Notes under the pieces: generated by a model
Databases searched by the model: none
Told to the model about the DNA's origin: nothing
The model's input: only the letters and a program-made list of their open reading frames with translations
Made by a program: the position numbers and the translations under genes
Assembly: GCF_965638725.1 (NCBI RefSeq)
Contig: NC_134955.1
Location: forward strand, 5,004,316 to 5,068,315
Reading direction: 5' to 3'
From: Aptenodytes patagonicus
Taxonomy: Eukaryota > Chordata > Aves > Sphenisciformes > Spheniscidae
Length of the DNA stretch: 64,000 bases
In this document: positions 13,851-57,662 of the stretch, piece after piece
Layout: every line of letters starts with the position of its first letter
Numbering within the stretch: position 1 is the first letter of the stretch

Positions 13851-15779
13851 GCTCTTGCCTTTTCTGAAAGTGGAGGAGATCGATTCCTCTTTTCCAGGGG
13901 TGAAACTTCGATTTCACGTTTCAGTGCTGATGGAGAAAGCAAAAATATCGCTTAGACAAGAACGTGAAGAATGAATATTGTCAATTTTCTGGAAAAAAAA
14001 ACCCACCAAAATAAGTCAACCCTGTGAACCTAGAAGAGGTTTGGGGGTCTCGGCGACCAAAATACTTCTTGGACGGCTGCCTTGTCGCTTTTAATTTGGT
14101 CCGTGCCTTTAGAGGCATTAATGTAACCTGAAGGGCAGCGTAACTGAGCTAACGACCCTGCTCCCTTCCCCGGCTCCGAACAGATTGTTCTGCGGCTGAA
14201 GGATGCGGCGAGAAGGAAACGCTGCAAAATACCACTGATTTCTCCCCCTCCCCAATAAAACTAGGTTCTGCGTGTGCCCCTCGATTTCTGAATAGACCGG
14301 GGGAGAGTGTATGGTAGAAGAGAGGCAGAAGAGTGTATTTGAAGAGAGGAACATACAACAATCTACGCACACAGTGTGTATGAAAGTGTGTATGTGTAGA
14401 AATACCTATACGTGCGTATTATAATTATATACCTCTATGCTTGTATATGTTCTAAGCAACAGCATAATAAGTTAGCGGTAGCTGGGTTGTAAGCACGCTC
14501 TGAAGCTCTGCTGTAAGGCGAAAGCATTTTTCAGTTGGGAGACGGGGGTGATCTTTTCTGCAAAAAAAACCCCGATTTTCAATGTTCTGCTTTGCTAGCC
14601 CCAATCTCCTTGGCTTTCGTGGTGCTTTTAATAATCCCTGCAGGTGAATTTCTGCTTACACCCGCAGCGACCAGGTGTAACGTAAAGGAGTTGGGCTGAA
14701 TTCTGGCGGCGAAGGGCTAGAAAGCTCCTCCGCAGCTCCACCTGCACGCCGAGCCGCAGCCTGGCGCTGCGGGCAGCTGCCTGCAGTGGAACAAAGCTCT
14801 TCAGCCCCCTGCTCATGACGGCACCGGGCAGCCAGAGGCTTTGCAGAATTGTCTGGGCTGCTGGGAATTCTGTTATTTACTCTGTCCGCTGCAAGAAACG
14901 TTAGTAACCCGTAAAATCAAGGACGTACAAGAAATGCATGTGGTGCTGGCGAGTTTAGCCCCCTCCTCTCCTCCCCTGGCCCGAATCGGCGCACACTTCA
15001 CATCATTGCTTACGCTAAAATACAAAATACTCTCCGGAGAAGCTGACGGTAGCAGAGTGTATGCGGAGGAACAGCTTTTTTGACGCTGGAACAACTGGGG
15101 AGGTTGCTTAGGGAGCATCCCCATTTGCCAACGCGCTTTTTATTTTTGTCAGCGTGAACAAAGTTACCTCGTGCGCGACAAATCTTTGAGAAAGCCCCTC
15201 AAATAGCAAATAACGCTTACGAGAGGTGATTATGGGTGAATGACTTCGTTGCAAAAACGACTCTGGGTTAACATCTGACTTTTAATGACGAGTAATCCAA
15301 CAACCCCCGTTCCCAAACACAAATGCTTTGATGGGTGGGGGAAGAACACCAACAACTTGACTGCGATTGCCGTCATCTTTGCTCCCACTTAACTGTTCTT
15401 AAGATAGTTTTGATGACAGAGAAGATGGCTTTATTGTGTGTATCGTTTTAATTTAATTAGGTCTGAGGGTTTCCCCGCACGAGGCGCCGTAAAAATAGAC
15501 GATGCAGTGTTGTCTGGTGCAACGAGAACAGGGAAGACACAATTAAAATGTGTTTGTGTACTTTATACACAGCGAACTTCTCTCTCTGTGTATAGTTATG
15601 TGGATATATATATGTAAGTTGTTATAACGTCTGATCCAACTGTGAACTGCAGAAATGCAGGAAAAAAAAACAAAAAGGGAGATGAATCACACACTACAAT
15701 AACCGGGAGGCGGGAGAGGGGTAGAAAGGGAAGGTTTCTCCCCATTCCTCTCCTGCTCTGGGTGCAGTAGTACGTGTTT
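13851..15779. other. SLC6A5 upstream DNA, no exon identified
   Basis: Mixed composition with short open frames only. I searched it for an upstream exon ending in ATG before a GT donor, as GlyT2a would need. The only weak candidate is ATG|gtagaa at 14309, which I do not accept. Confidence 0.5.
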
Positions 15780-16145
15780 CTCACATGTTCCCTCTAATTA
15801 CCAGCAAGAAAGTTCTTCCGTGCTCTTGCTGGTTTTGGTTTAGTAATCAGCCCCCACATGAGTCACACGGAACACGCAATCCCACTGCCGCGTGAGTGAC
15901 AGCTAGCCGGCGCTCTGGCTTCTTGTTGTCCCTTTAAAATCTGAAACCAAGGGTAATGATTTATCAAACTCTTATTATCAAGAAAATGTCAAACGAAGGG
16001 CACCTTGCTATGCACTGACGCAAACCCGGTCTTTCCCAAGGAAGTATAGAAAGCTTTGCTCTGGACTGGACAAAATCCAGTCTGCCAATTGCCTGTACTG
16101 CTGGTTTTACCTCTACCGAGGCAATCTGTGGCTGTTTAAGACACG
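15780..16145. promoter_or_regulatory. candidate proximal regulatory module of SLC6A5
   Basis: No open frame of note. The stretch carries homeodomain-type TAATTA at 15795, a SOX-like CTTGTTGTCC near 15922, repeated TTATCAA/TTATTATCAA blocks at 15960-15982 and short GC islands. It has the mixed composition common to conserved non-coding elements, but conservation cannot be seen from one sequence. Confidence 0.25.
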
Positions 16146-16200
16146 GTAAGCGCTCGATTTCTTCCTTTTGATACTGAGAAGGGCCGAAGGGAGGGAAGAG

Positions 16201-16275
16201 GGGCCGGCGGGGGAGCTGCCCGCGGTGCTGCCGGCGCTGCCCGCGGTGCTGCCCGCCGTGCTGCCCGCGGAGCCA
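16201..16275 (+). repeat. GC-rich short tandem repeat, 21-bp unit
   Basis: This stretch is built of GCTGCC and CGCGGT blocks. Two copies of the 21-bp unit are almost identical; a third partial copy (16254-16274) is rearranged. Copy number may vary among individuals. Confidence 0.6.
16212..16253 (-). promoter_or_regulatory. two tandem RE1/NRSF-like 21-bp elements
   Basis: Two 21-bp units lie head to tail at 16212-16232 and 16233-16253, differing only at the third base (A or C). Each has the GCGCTG-like and GGTGCTG half-sites at the spacing of the RE1 element bound by REST/NRSF, read on the minus strand. By eye the second unit matches the classical 21-base consensus at 17 positions and the first at 16. 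Both lack the A bases at the GGTGCTGA edge. They lie about 1.1 kb before the SLC6A5 start, a fitting place for a neuron-restricted gene. GC-rich composition makes chance resemblance possible. Confidence 0.4.
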
Positions 16276-16560
16276 GCGCGGGAAGCCTCCCGCGGACCGG
16301 GGTAGGGCTGCTGCCGGGGAAGGGGGCGCGGGGGAAACGGTGGTACCCCGAATTGCACTTGGGTAGCGCCCGAGTCCTCGCAGGTCTGATCCCTGGCGCG
16401 GGGAGATGGGATTAAGGCGAAGAGAAAACTTGCAACGGCAACAGCGACGGGTAGTTTTGTGAAGCCGCCTTCTAATAAGAAGGTGTCTTTGTAAAGCTAA
16501 TATTAAACTGATGGGAAAAGTAGGGTTTGCCTGCGGGTTGTTTAAGGCATAAAAAGAAGG

Positions 16561-16590
16561 TGCATTTTAATGCATTTTAATGCATTTAAT
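16561..16590 (+). repeat. three 10-bp tandem repeats
   Basis: The decamer tgcattttaa is repeated, the third copy slightly changed (tgcatttaat). It lies in the SLC6A5 upstream region, 0.75 kb before the coding exon. Confidence 0.8.
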
Positions 16591-17337
16591 TTTAAACTGG
16601 AGGGACAGGCGGGGGGGGTGTGGGAGTGTCGTCAGCAATCTGTTTAATGAATACAGGAATGCTTAAAAAATTATTTAGAGGTGCGCGAATCGAAAAGATA
16701 AGAAAAAGAATAGGGAAAGCTAGCTGTTATTGGCATTACTTCTGCTGCGGTGGTGTGGTTATTTCTGCGTTTCACTGTCTTGCTGTCGGGTTTTGAAGGG
16801 TGGCAGCCAGCTCAGAAATGCTCACCAGCACTATTTCTCTTGTTTTTTAACACCTCCGGCTGCCTACAGGGCAGCTTGTCTGTTGCCTATATATATATAT
16901 AAAAAAAAAGCCGATGTGCATTGTTGAATGACAGAAAGGAAATGGGGCGTAAAATTAAAGAATCTTTCTACACTGGTGATAGGGAAGGGAGCATTCTACA
17001 GTCGTGATGTGAAATCTAACGAGGTCTGGCGGCGCAGTGCTGTAGAAACACTTATTTAAACTCGAATTACGGGTTTGCGGAAGCTGGTGCGGTTTTTTGT
17101 TTGTTGGTTTTGAGTTTTTGGTGTACCTTACTGTTTTCTCCCCCAGAATATTAACGTTGAATGAGAGGGCAAGCAGGCGAGCCGGGGCACCTCGAAATTC
17201 TGCAACACTTTTGTATCCAGATTTTCTAGCGCACGCGTTTTGTGCCCGAGGAAAGAAATTCGTAGAATCGCTTCAGTCCCAAGTTTTTGGTAAAATATGT
17301 GACGTTGTCATTTTAGGATTACGCCAGTCAAAGGGAT

Positions 17338-49240
<31,903 letters not shown>

Positions 49241-52200
49241 TAATTATTACATGGGAGGCAATAACATTGTCAGCCTTTTCTGATCTTTTTTTCCAATTTG
49301 TTTCCCCACCTTTTCGTTTTTCTTTTTCGCAGTGCCTGAAAGTGGTTGCTTAGGAAAGTAGGACTTACTGTTGCATGCCATAGGGAAGACCTAGCTAGAC
49401 CACTTCCAGGTGTAGGTGATGCCCATGACGTGTTCTGTACCCGCTGAAATAGCAAGTGTGTTGCGCAACGGGTGACATGCCAGGTTTTGTCAGGTTCTGT
49501 AGGAATACACAAAACGCAATGGAAAAATCTTTTAAGGAAATTACGTGCAGAACTTGACCTGTTTCACACAAGCGTGCTTGTAACAGGTAGCTACGACGGC
49601 ACTAGGATTTTGTTACCAGTGTAATCAAAGGGAAGTTCAGCCCTCGGATGGGATGGAAGCAAGCAAAGAAGGGGATCTCCTGTAGTCCCAGTATAAATCC
49701 AGCATAAGGCTCTCGCAGTAAGGGGGGTCGCTTTGTCTACACTGACACCAGACCTTGGCCTGTTGCGTCTGCGCACTTCTTTTATGATTTATACTAACTT
49801 TGAGGACTTGTTATTTAAAGAAGCGGAGACCCTTTAAGCAGCACACCAGGAAGCAATACCTGGCATCAGAACAGAAACACGATAATCCATTTGATCTTTT
49901 CAAGTAGAAAAATGAAAGCAAAATTTAAAGAGCTAATCATTTGAGATTGGGACTAAACCGCATTGGTCTCCAGAAGTGGTTTGGAAATGGTGCCAGGCTG
50001 AGGGGTATGGGCATCACTGTTTAAAGTACTGTCATACGCTTCTTTTGATAATTTGATATCTGTCATTTCAATTAAAAATGCCTCAGTTATACAAAGTGTC
50101 TGAAACCTTGCTCCACGCTAAGTGCAACTGTGGTTTTACTCACTTCACTCCAATACTCTGAACATAGGTTTCCTTATTTCTCTGCTTTTGTTTACAGTAT
50201 CTCCTCAAGAAGCCATCATATAATTTGTGCCTAACTTTGTATTCTTACAGTGGTAAGTGTAGTCTAGTTACCACCTGACAACAGTTGTTAGACGTTAGAT
50301 GTGCTGTTCAACTTTGTGACTCCCCGTTCATTCTCCTGTTAACATCTTTATATAACCTTTAGATGTATTCTTCTCTTTCAACCAATGGGGAAATAGCAGA
50401 GCCCCGCTTGTCTATATATTATATATATAGCACGTAAATTCTTCAAAGCAGTATTCTCCCTGAAATGTACATAGGGTTTGGGTTTTTTCTGCATTTAAAA
50501 CATTTTCATTAAATAAAAAACCAAAAACCCCCAACAATTAACCACTGCAGTCATCCACATGGATGCAACATTAGATACACAAAATGCGAGGATTGAGGGG
50601 AGAGGACAATTTAGTTGATGGCCGTTACAACGTTGCATAGCAATAGGACGTTCTAAATCATTACATTTTACAAATCAGATATAATGGTGATATGAATGTT
50701 AGACTTAGTTTTATTACCTATTGGGCAGAGTAAAAATAGAGCTTTGTAAGAGTACATTTATTTACCTGAATAGAAAATTAACCCAATTTATTGTAAATGC
50801 ACTAGAATGAGGGAGAAAAATATATCTTCAATAATTGGCAAAACTGTAACCTTTACTATCTTGTTATATCCTATACATACATATATGATATTTTTTAACA
50901 GTGATCAGTGTTCACGTAGCGTGTACTAGTGATGTTTTATGTCCCTATAAATATCTTATCAATCAGTGTAGAGATGGTGAGCTTAGAGTAGTTTAGCCTG
51001 TTTTTTCCCTCCCCACACACACTACTGTAGTAGCCAGTCAATGTTCTTTCCTTTCAGGGGACTGTTTCTATCCCCTTCTTTTGTCTGTCTGTCTTCATAT
51101 TACAGGGTCTCAGGTAAATCTTCAGTTACTGTGTGTCCGTAGATCAGTAGACGTGTTGTTTCATCCCGTTGAAGAAAACAAAACAAAAACTAAACCTTAA
51201 CGTAACACTTCCACAACTTGTTAACTTATGTTCTCTGTGTGTGTGTGTATATATATATGTATATTAAATATATTAATCATTTTGCTGAACTTCCTCTTTC
51301 ACGGGGCAATTAGTGTTGCCAGTTCTAGGCACTGCTGGAGACCTTTAATCCTCATGCAGGACAAGCGAAGCGCCATCGGGCTGTCACTGAGCGAAGCGAG
51401 GGCGGATTTTGCAACACTTTGTGCTGGCCCCTGAACCCCCACTCCACGGGCTCTGTCGGTCCCCGTCTCGCATGGCAGCCAGATGGGACCCTCCTGTGAG
51501 CTTCTCTGCCTTAAAGCTGCGCCCCCTTGTTTCAGCTTCGCCTGCTATTTTAATAAGGGGGTTGCTATTCTTACTTCTGGCTTTTATTTTCCTGGCAGAG
51601 GCAGGTTTGAGAAGCCACGCTCTGTTTGATGTAATGAAGGTCCATAAAGACACGCTGGAAATTTGGCCCCCACGTCTATGGGGGGCTGAGGGGCCTTCTC
51701 TGGATGAAAAAAGGAACATAAGTCACCACCTCGAGTGGGAATTAGGTATTTTTGTCAAGAGAAATAGCTTTAGGCCTCTCTCTACCAATACTATCGAGCA
51801 TCTTGATTTGACTTTTGGAGTCCGGGCCAGTTTCTTTTCACTACTATTGTGATTAAAAAAAAAATTAAAAATCCAAAGGTTTGTTCCTCTTTTAAAAAAA
51901 GAAAACACACTCAAATTGCTTAAAAGTTCTGGATCCTTTCACTTACGAACTTGTCTCAGGACATGCACTGGAACTGGGATTAACTAATTGCAATAAAATT
52001 ACCTCGGTGTAAGGATGTCAGTTACTGTCTACCTTAAGTATAAAAGAGATATAATTTGAAGGAATACTGCTAGGTTATAATATCTTTCCTTTGGCTTGGA
52101 TTACCAAACCAGAATGCGTATGAAAAGTTGAATTGCTTTCCATTATTTATGTAATTAATCTGCTTGCTTTTAATTTAGATGTTGCTCCTGTGCCTGCTAA

Positions 52201-53722
52201 GTCATTAGCACAGGATTAGGCTTGACTTTGAAACTCTGAAAACAGATGATAGTGATTTTGTTCTAGCTGATATTTGTCTTCAGCTTTGACCTCCGTTACT
52301 AGGCTTGCAAAAACATTTGGAGAGGGGGGGGAAACGCATACAAAAACCACAGAAGATACGACGTTTTCACTGTATGTTAACAGCAGATTTTTTTTTCACA
52401 TTAGACTTTTTTTTAAGTATTTACTGGCCAGATCTGAATGTTGAGATTAAATTAACCAGCAGTGTCTTGTTTAAATGAGAAGTAACCTTGAAGCTTGGGA
52501 ATGCACTTCATTTACCATGTTCTAGGAAAAGTTTGCATGTACTTTGATAATTTTCTAAAAATAAATTTAGTAACTAATTAAATACCAGTAAAGATCTTTA
52601 AAAAAAAAAAAAAAAAGGAGGGGAAAAAGCCATATTAGTAAAATGTGATGCACGTACTTGCAGATCTATCTATCTTGTGAGTAAAAAATGTTCAAATTTG
52701 GTGAAATTACTTATGTTGCACATTTTGTCTTTGAAATGAAATTGAATTTCTGGATGAGCTGAGATGCATTATTGTATGCATTAAGGATTATACCTAATGC
52801 AAATGCTTGCCATCTTCAAATTCTTTGGGGTCTTCCTAGTGTTTTTAATATGCAATGTTCAAAACCTGTGTTTCAGCTAGACATGGCAGCACTTTGTTTC
52901 CAAAAGAAGGGTTTAACAAAATGACCTTTAATTGAGAAAGACTTGGATTGACTTTATATGATGTTTCAATTGGGTCAAAGTTGTCTTTTGATTAGGTTCT
53001 GCTCCACTGACCACATTAGATGTGCCTCAGCACTGAAGATCATTGCTTCCGATACACTGTGTGGCTATCTACCCTGAAATTCCAACGCCTGATTTATTTT
53101 AAATACCTTTGTTGTTTTTGAATATATGTATAGTTGTATGGATAATATGATTTCTTGTTGCCTGTGATAAAGCAATTGCTTATTTATGGCAGACATTGGT
53201 TTCCTATTGGTTTCTTATTCTGCAGCTCCACCTCTTGCAATCAAAGACAGACCTGTAGGGATTGTGGGTTGCAGGCTGCAGAGCTTCGGCCACTGGCATC
53301 CCAGAAAGTGTCTCTGTTTTGCTAGTAGCACCGTTGTAAGAGGCGCTTGTTTCTTAGTTTGTAGTTAAGTGGTGGGCACATAAGAGAGCTGTAAAATGGT
53401 CAGAGCTTGATATTCCCGAGGGGCTCAGGTTGATGACTTGAGGGGGGAGGGGAGGGGAGGGGTATTTGGGGTTTCTGCCTTTGTCACCCTCAGGCAGCCT
53501 ATCGCCAAAGAGAGAAAGTTTTCCTGGTGGGTTTAGCATAATGTGAGAACCGGGCTGGACCTTATTGCTTGCAATATTATTATTTGCCCATAATGTTTAA
53601 ATGCATCTTCAGGTAACCATTTGCCTTATAGCTATCTTCCATTGTTAGGAAAATTACTGATCGACTAAAACATGTTGTTATCTGTCATTTATATTATGTA
53701 GTATTACCTTGTAAGGTAGATG

Positions 53723-53782
53723 CTTAGCTGGTATAAATTGTCACAGCTTTGTTTGGAGCTGTGACAATTTACACCAGCTGAG
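53723..53782 (+). other. near-perfect hairpin (inverted repeat)
   Basis: Arms at 53726-53748 and 53757-53779 are complementary over 23 bases with a single A-C mismatch, and an 8-base loop (ttgtttgg) between them. With one G-T pair the stem extends three more pairs on each side. It lies in the probable SLC6A5 3' UTR. The right flank, tttacaccagctgag, resembles an ancient palindromic repeat, which may be its origin. Confidence 0.85.
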
Positions 53783-54197
53783 AATTTGCGCCCTGTGTCC
53801 TATGGCACTTTATTACGGACCCATCGCTGATGGGTTAAATCTTAATTACTTGCGTAATGTCATATATAAATATATATATATATATTTACAGGCATTCTAT
53901 GGGGTACTGCTGCCTATGGATAAAGATTTGTACCCTAACCAGGTCTTTATAATTTTTTTTCATTAGCTATATGTGGAGAAGAGACATTATGTTACAAAGG
54001 ATGCATCACATATATCTCATGTAGTGCATACTATAATGCTGTATGTTATTAATTTAAGAAATCATTATTCTTGAGGCCCTACCTCAAATTTTGTATTTAT
54101 GTGTACAAATGCAATTTATTGTATTATATATTTGCCTATTATATTTGGATGTGATAAATTAAAATTATTCGATAATGTATGGGCTCTAAAGACTCTA

Positions 54198-54203
54198 AAT
54201 AAA
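54198..54203 (+). terminator. candidate distal polyadenylation signal of SLC6A5
   Basis: This AATAAA is followed by tgtccagtgttt and later T/G-rich bases. It is the last such hexamer before clearly intergenic DNA with MIR-like fragments. RNA 3'-end data would decide between it and those at 50512 and 52560. Confidence 0.35.
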
Positions 54204-55220
54204 TGTCCAGTGTTTAAAACAGAAAATACGTCGACATTTTTCTGGTGAATGAAATGTCTCTTTTTCCACCGCCTCCTTCCCCACCCAATACACACCACAA
54301 CAAACATCATTCTTACTTAACACACAGCCTTAAGGTATCTGCAGAATTGATCCATTTGATTGTTAGAAACCTTGAGCAGCAACTGGAAACAGCACTCTTG
54401 GGAGAAGGAGATATTGCACAGCTGTAGAAACAAGTATCAATTAAATGGTTGGATTATTAACTATTTGAGTAGTACTGTCTATAGCTTGTGGAATAATTGA
54501 TTGCTTATCAGAGGACCAACTGGATTTGCTTAAATCCTTCTTATCCTATCAACTCAATCATCCCAAAGGTTGTTGAACTGTTTAAAAACTGTGGAGGTTC
54601 ATATCAGCTGGAGATGCAAATGAGAGATGTAAGGGAAGAGCAAGAGAAGAAGGAAAGTGTAAGGACACCGTTCCTGATCTTACTGTACCTTTTGTTTAAA
54701 GCTGAATTCCTGCGGTGTGGTGAGGGCAACGCAAAGCAGCGAGTGTGCCACAGTACCGACGTGGTAAGCAGGTTCTTCCCTTCCCAGCAGCCTCCTGTGG
54801 AAATAGATCCAACCTGTTTCACTGCTGGCAGACAAGAGCTTTTGACAAGCTTTCCCCAAAGTCAATAGCTGAAGTACGATGTCTGATCACAATGTGGCAT
54901 CAAATGTGGTAACACAAGAGATAGTAGCGTCGTGCCAAGAGCGTGACAGCGATTCTAGGCAAGGGCCTAATCCTGAAGACAGCTCGCTAGCTATGTGGCA
55001 GGACTGTTTCAGCAGTTCTGGTAATCAGTGTCCCCCCTCCCCCCCAAAAAAACCTACCTTGTTCTGTCTGTGAACTTGCATTTCTCTGAGACGTGTATGT
55101 GCAGATGAAGGAGATGGCAGGACCTAATGATGGAAGACTGCAGTAATTCTTTGCATGTATAAGGCAAATTTCATCTTGGAGAAGTCTAAAGTTACCGGCG
55201 AGCATCGTAAGAGTCCTGAG

Positions 55221-55345
55221 AGGCAGGTAAGTGTCATTAGTCCCCTCTTCAGGAGGAAAAACTGAGGCACATGGAATTTGTCAAATCTCCAGAGTCAACC
55301 AATGTGAGTCAATGACACAACACATTGATTTTGGAGTGAGAGACA
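55221..55345 (+). mobile_element. MIR-like ancient SINE fragment
   Basis: Reads ...agtcccctcttcaggaggaa then aaactgaggcac and a degraded remnant of the ttaagtgacttgcc core, as in mammalian and amniote MIR. Strongly diverged. Confidence 0.5.
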
Positions 55346-55970
55346 GTCCTTTGCTGTCACCTTTAGGCACTACTGCTTTCAATCTTTAAACTCATGGGAA
55401 CAGATAAAAATCCATGTCCTTCTAACTTGGTTGTATGGATTCACCTAGGCCGTGCTTTAAACCAATGTATGTTACTGAAACGACTACAAGATAGGCACAC
55501 CTTCTATTCCAGTACTAGCAGATGTGTTTAGTTTGAAAGAATTTTACTCTTTCGGGTACTGAAATTCCTATGGTCAGGGTGTAGACCGAAGGGCACAACT
55601 TAGACCAAGCTAATAGATTAATCAGTTGTAAAATTTAATTTAGACTTCGCAGTCTTCAAACATTAGCTAACCATGCATGTGGGAATTAAAAAAAAAAAAA
55701 AAAGGCAGTAGGTGTTGCTCCATGACTGAGTACAGAAGCAGACAAACGATTTCTCTTTGTAAGGCCTCATTCTGGTGCATGTTAGTTATTTATGTAATTA
55801 TAAACCTTAACGTGGATACTTTCAGCCTATTGGACTGATATTATATAGTCCTTTACAACTATTTATCAGTTGGTAGGACAGGAATGGCATACAGTATTCC
55901 CTCTCTTCCTTCACATCTATTCTTTTCCTTAGTATTTAGGTGAAGTGCTGCTGTTAACTCTTGCCCTCTA

Positions 55971-55984
55971 CTGGCTGCAAAGGA
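55971..55984 (-). promoter_or_regulatory. CTCF-like motif, minus orientation
   Basis: ttgccctctactgg fits the reverse of CCASYAGRKGGCRS at 13 of 14 positions. It lies between SLC6A5 and NELL1, pointing towards the plus-orientation motif at 44314. Confidence 0.4.
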
Positions 55985-57171
55985 AGCCTTGTCCACGTGG
56001 ATTGCAAGTATCCCTTTGGAGCCAGGCTTTCCAGGGATGCCAGCCTTATTTATGAACCGAGGAGATTTTCTATCCCATGAGCTAGGAGGTGGGGTTTTTT
56101 CCAGGTGGAAGCACTGTTGTTCTCCAGCGTTTGCAGTTCAGCTGGCAACTGAGTCCACACATTCAGCTACGCTTAAAGTAATACTTAGCACTTTTAATTG
56201 CCTTGCATCCAAGGAATGCAAACAACCTTACAACGGCTCTGAGAGACACTGGGCCTAGTCAAAAATACTTTGTCAAACTACAAAATGCCACAAGCTTTGT
56301 GGCTGACAGGACTAACAGTTTAACACCACACAGTTAGCAACATCACAATAATTTAGGTCAAGGTCCAGAAGCATTCACCGTCCAACTGAGAGTGCAAGAA
56401 CAATCTTTCACGGGAATATTATCTGAGCTGGAATCCAGCTAGCTTGCCAGGACTAACGCTTTACTCTTGCAAAAGAGCCATCAGATTTTTTTTTTTAATT
56501 GCTGAGAATGTTCAGGAACACAGTTTTAATTCTTATCGGAATGTCATGCCTTTCAGCTATTTATACTTCCAACGAGATCATATCAGAATATCAGATTTTT
56601 TTGGTGATAAAGGGAGAGGATTTGTTGCCGTTAGAGGATGGGTAAGAACAGTGTTGGCTAGGAGAATGTGAATTTTTTTTTTTTTGTCCATCCATTTGTC
56701 CTATCCTTTTCTAATATGAACAGTTGAAAACGCTTGTAAAATTACTCGTGCTCTCCCAATGTCCGTTCATTTGAGCACTGAGCTGGACTATAGGAGGACC
56801 CCTGTTTGTGGGACCAGCTCTGTTCAGAGCACTTCCTACCAAGGTGCTTGTGTTACTTTTTGCAGTACCTGTGGGCTCTTTGGATGTTTCTGATCAACAG
56901 AAGAACAAGGCAGGAATGATTAGGGCAGTTTTTACCCATGAGATTGTTCAGGATGTGTTCGAAGCTGTGCTTTAAAGTCGATAACTCAGTGCAAATTTTT
57001 GTACGTACCCACAGTAATGTTTTCAAATAGCATTTAATCCAGATTTAGGTTAAGCTAATAACAGCTCTGTTTAAGAATCTATCTATGACCGGTTTAAATT
57101 GTATATCCACTAAAGACTCTGCACCAAGTGGAAAATGGAAAACTTGAGTTCAATTAGATTCCATTTTATGA

Positions 57172-57662
57172 TGTTTTCTTTCTGAGCAGTGCTTACACAG
57201 AGTCAAGGCCTTTTCTGCTTCTCACCCCACCCCACCAGCGAGCAGGCTGGGGGTGCACAAGGAGTTGGGAGGGGACACGGCCGGGACAGCTGACCCCAAC
57301 TGACCGAAGGGATGTTCTACAACATATGACATCATGCTCAGCATATAAAGCTGGGGGAAGAAGAAGGAAGGGGGGATGTTTGGAGTGATGGCATTTTGTC
57401 TTCCCAAGTAATGGTTACGTGTGATGGAGCCCTGCTTTCCTGGAGATGGCTGAACACCTGCCTGCCGATGGGAAGGAGTGAATGAATTCCTTGTTTTGCT
57501 TTGCTTGCGTGCGCGGCTTTTGCTTTACTTATTAAACTGCCTTTATCTCAAACCATGAATTTCCTCACTTTTACCCTTCTGATTCTCTCCCCCATCCCTC
57601 TGGGAGGGAGTGAGCGAGCGGCTGTGTGGTGCTCAGTTACCGGCTGGGGTTAAACCACGACA
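57172..57662 (+). mobile_element. solo LTR of an endogenous retrovirus
   Basis: The stretch matches a repeat I know from bird genomes. It runs from about ctgagcagtgcttacacaga, through ccgggacagctgaccccaac, a TATAAA at 57344-57349 and an ATTAAA at about 57532, to an end ggggttaaaccacgaca. No internal retroviral genes adjoin it, so it is a solo LTR. The 3' edge is clear; the 5' edge is uncertain and I saw no target-site duplication. It is in the same orientation as NELL1, about 0.7 kb before that gene's CpG island. Confidence 0.75.

Larger units (their letters stand above)
49241..54220 (+). other. SLC6A5: probable SLC6A5 3' UTR and downstream flank
   Basis: I see no convincing protein gene in this AT-rich stretch. 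AATAAA hexamers lie at 50512-50517, 52560-52565 and 54198-54203. The last is followed within 50 bases by G/T-rich sequence and is the most distal good candidate. Which signal is used cannot be told from sequence. GlyT2 transcripts in mammals are known to be long, so a UTR of several kilobases is plausible. It holds a 60-base hairpin near 53.75 kb, TA and GT microsatellites near 51.24, 50.42 and 53.87 kb, and an A-run at 52.6 kb. Confidence 0.45.

Noticed and set aside
12133..13974. Many overlapping open frames on both strands
   Set aside because: They lie in a CpG island, overlap each other in several frames and show only low-complexity Pro/Gly/Arg sequence.
14300..14320. ATG|gtagaa as the GlyT2a first-exon end
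   Set aside because: Donor is weak and nothing else supports an exon there.
1..16000. 3' end of PRMT3, the upstream neighbour in mammals
   Set aside because: No frame resembles the PRMT3 C-terminus; the gene is presumably further upstream.
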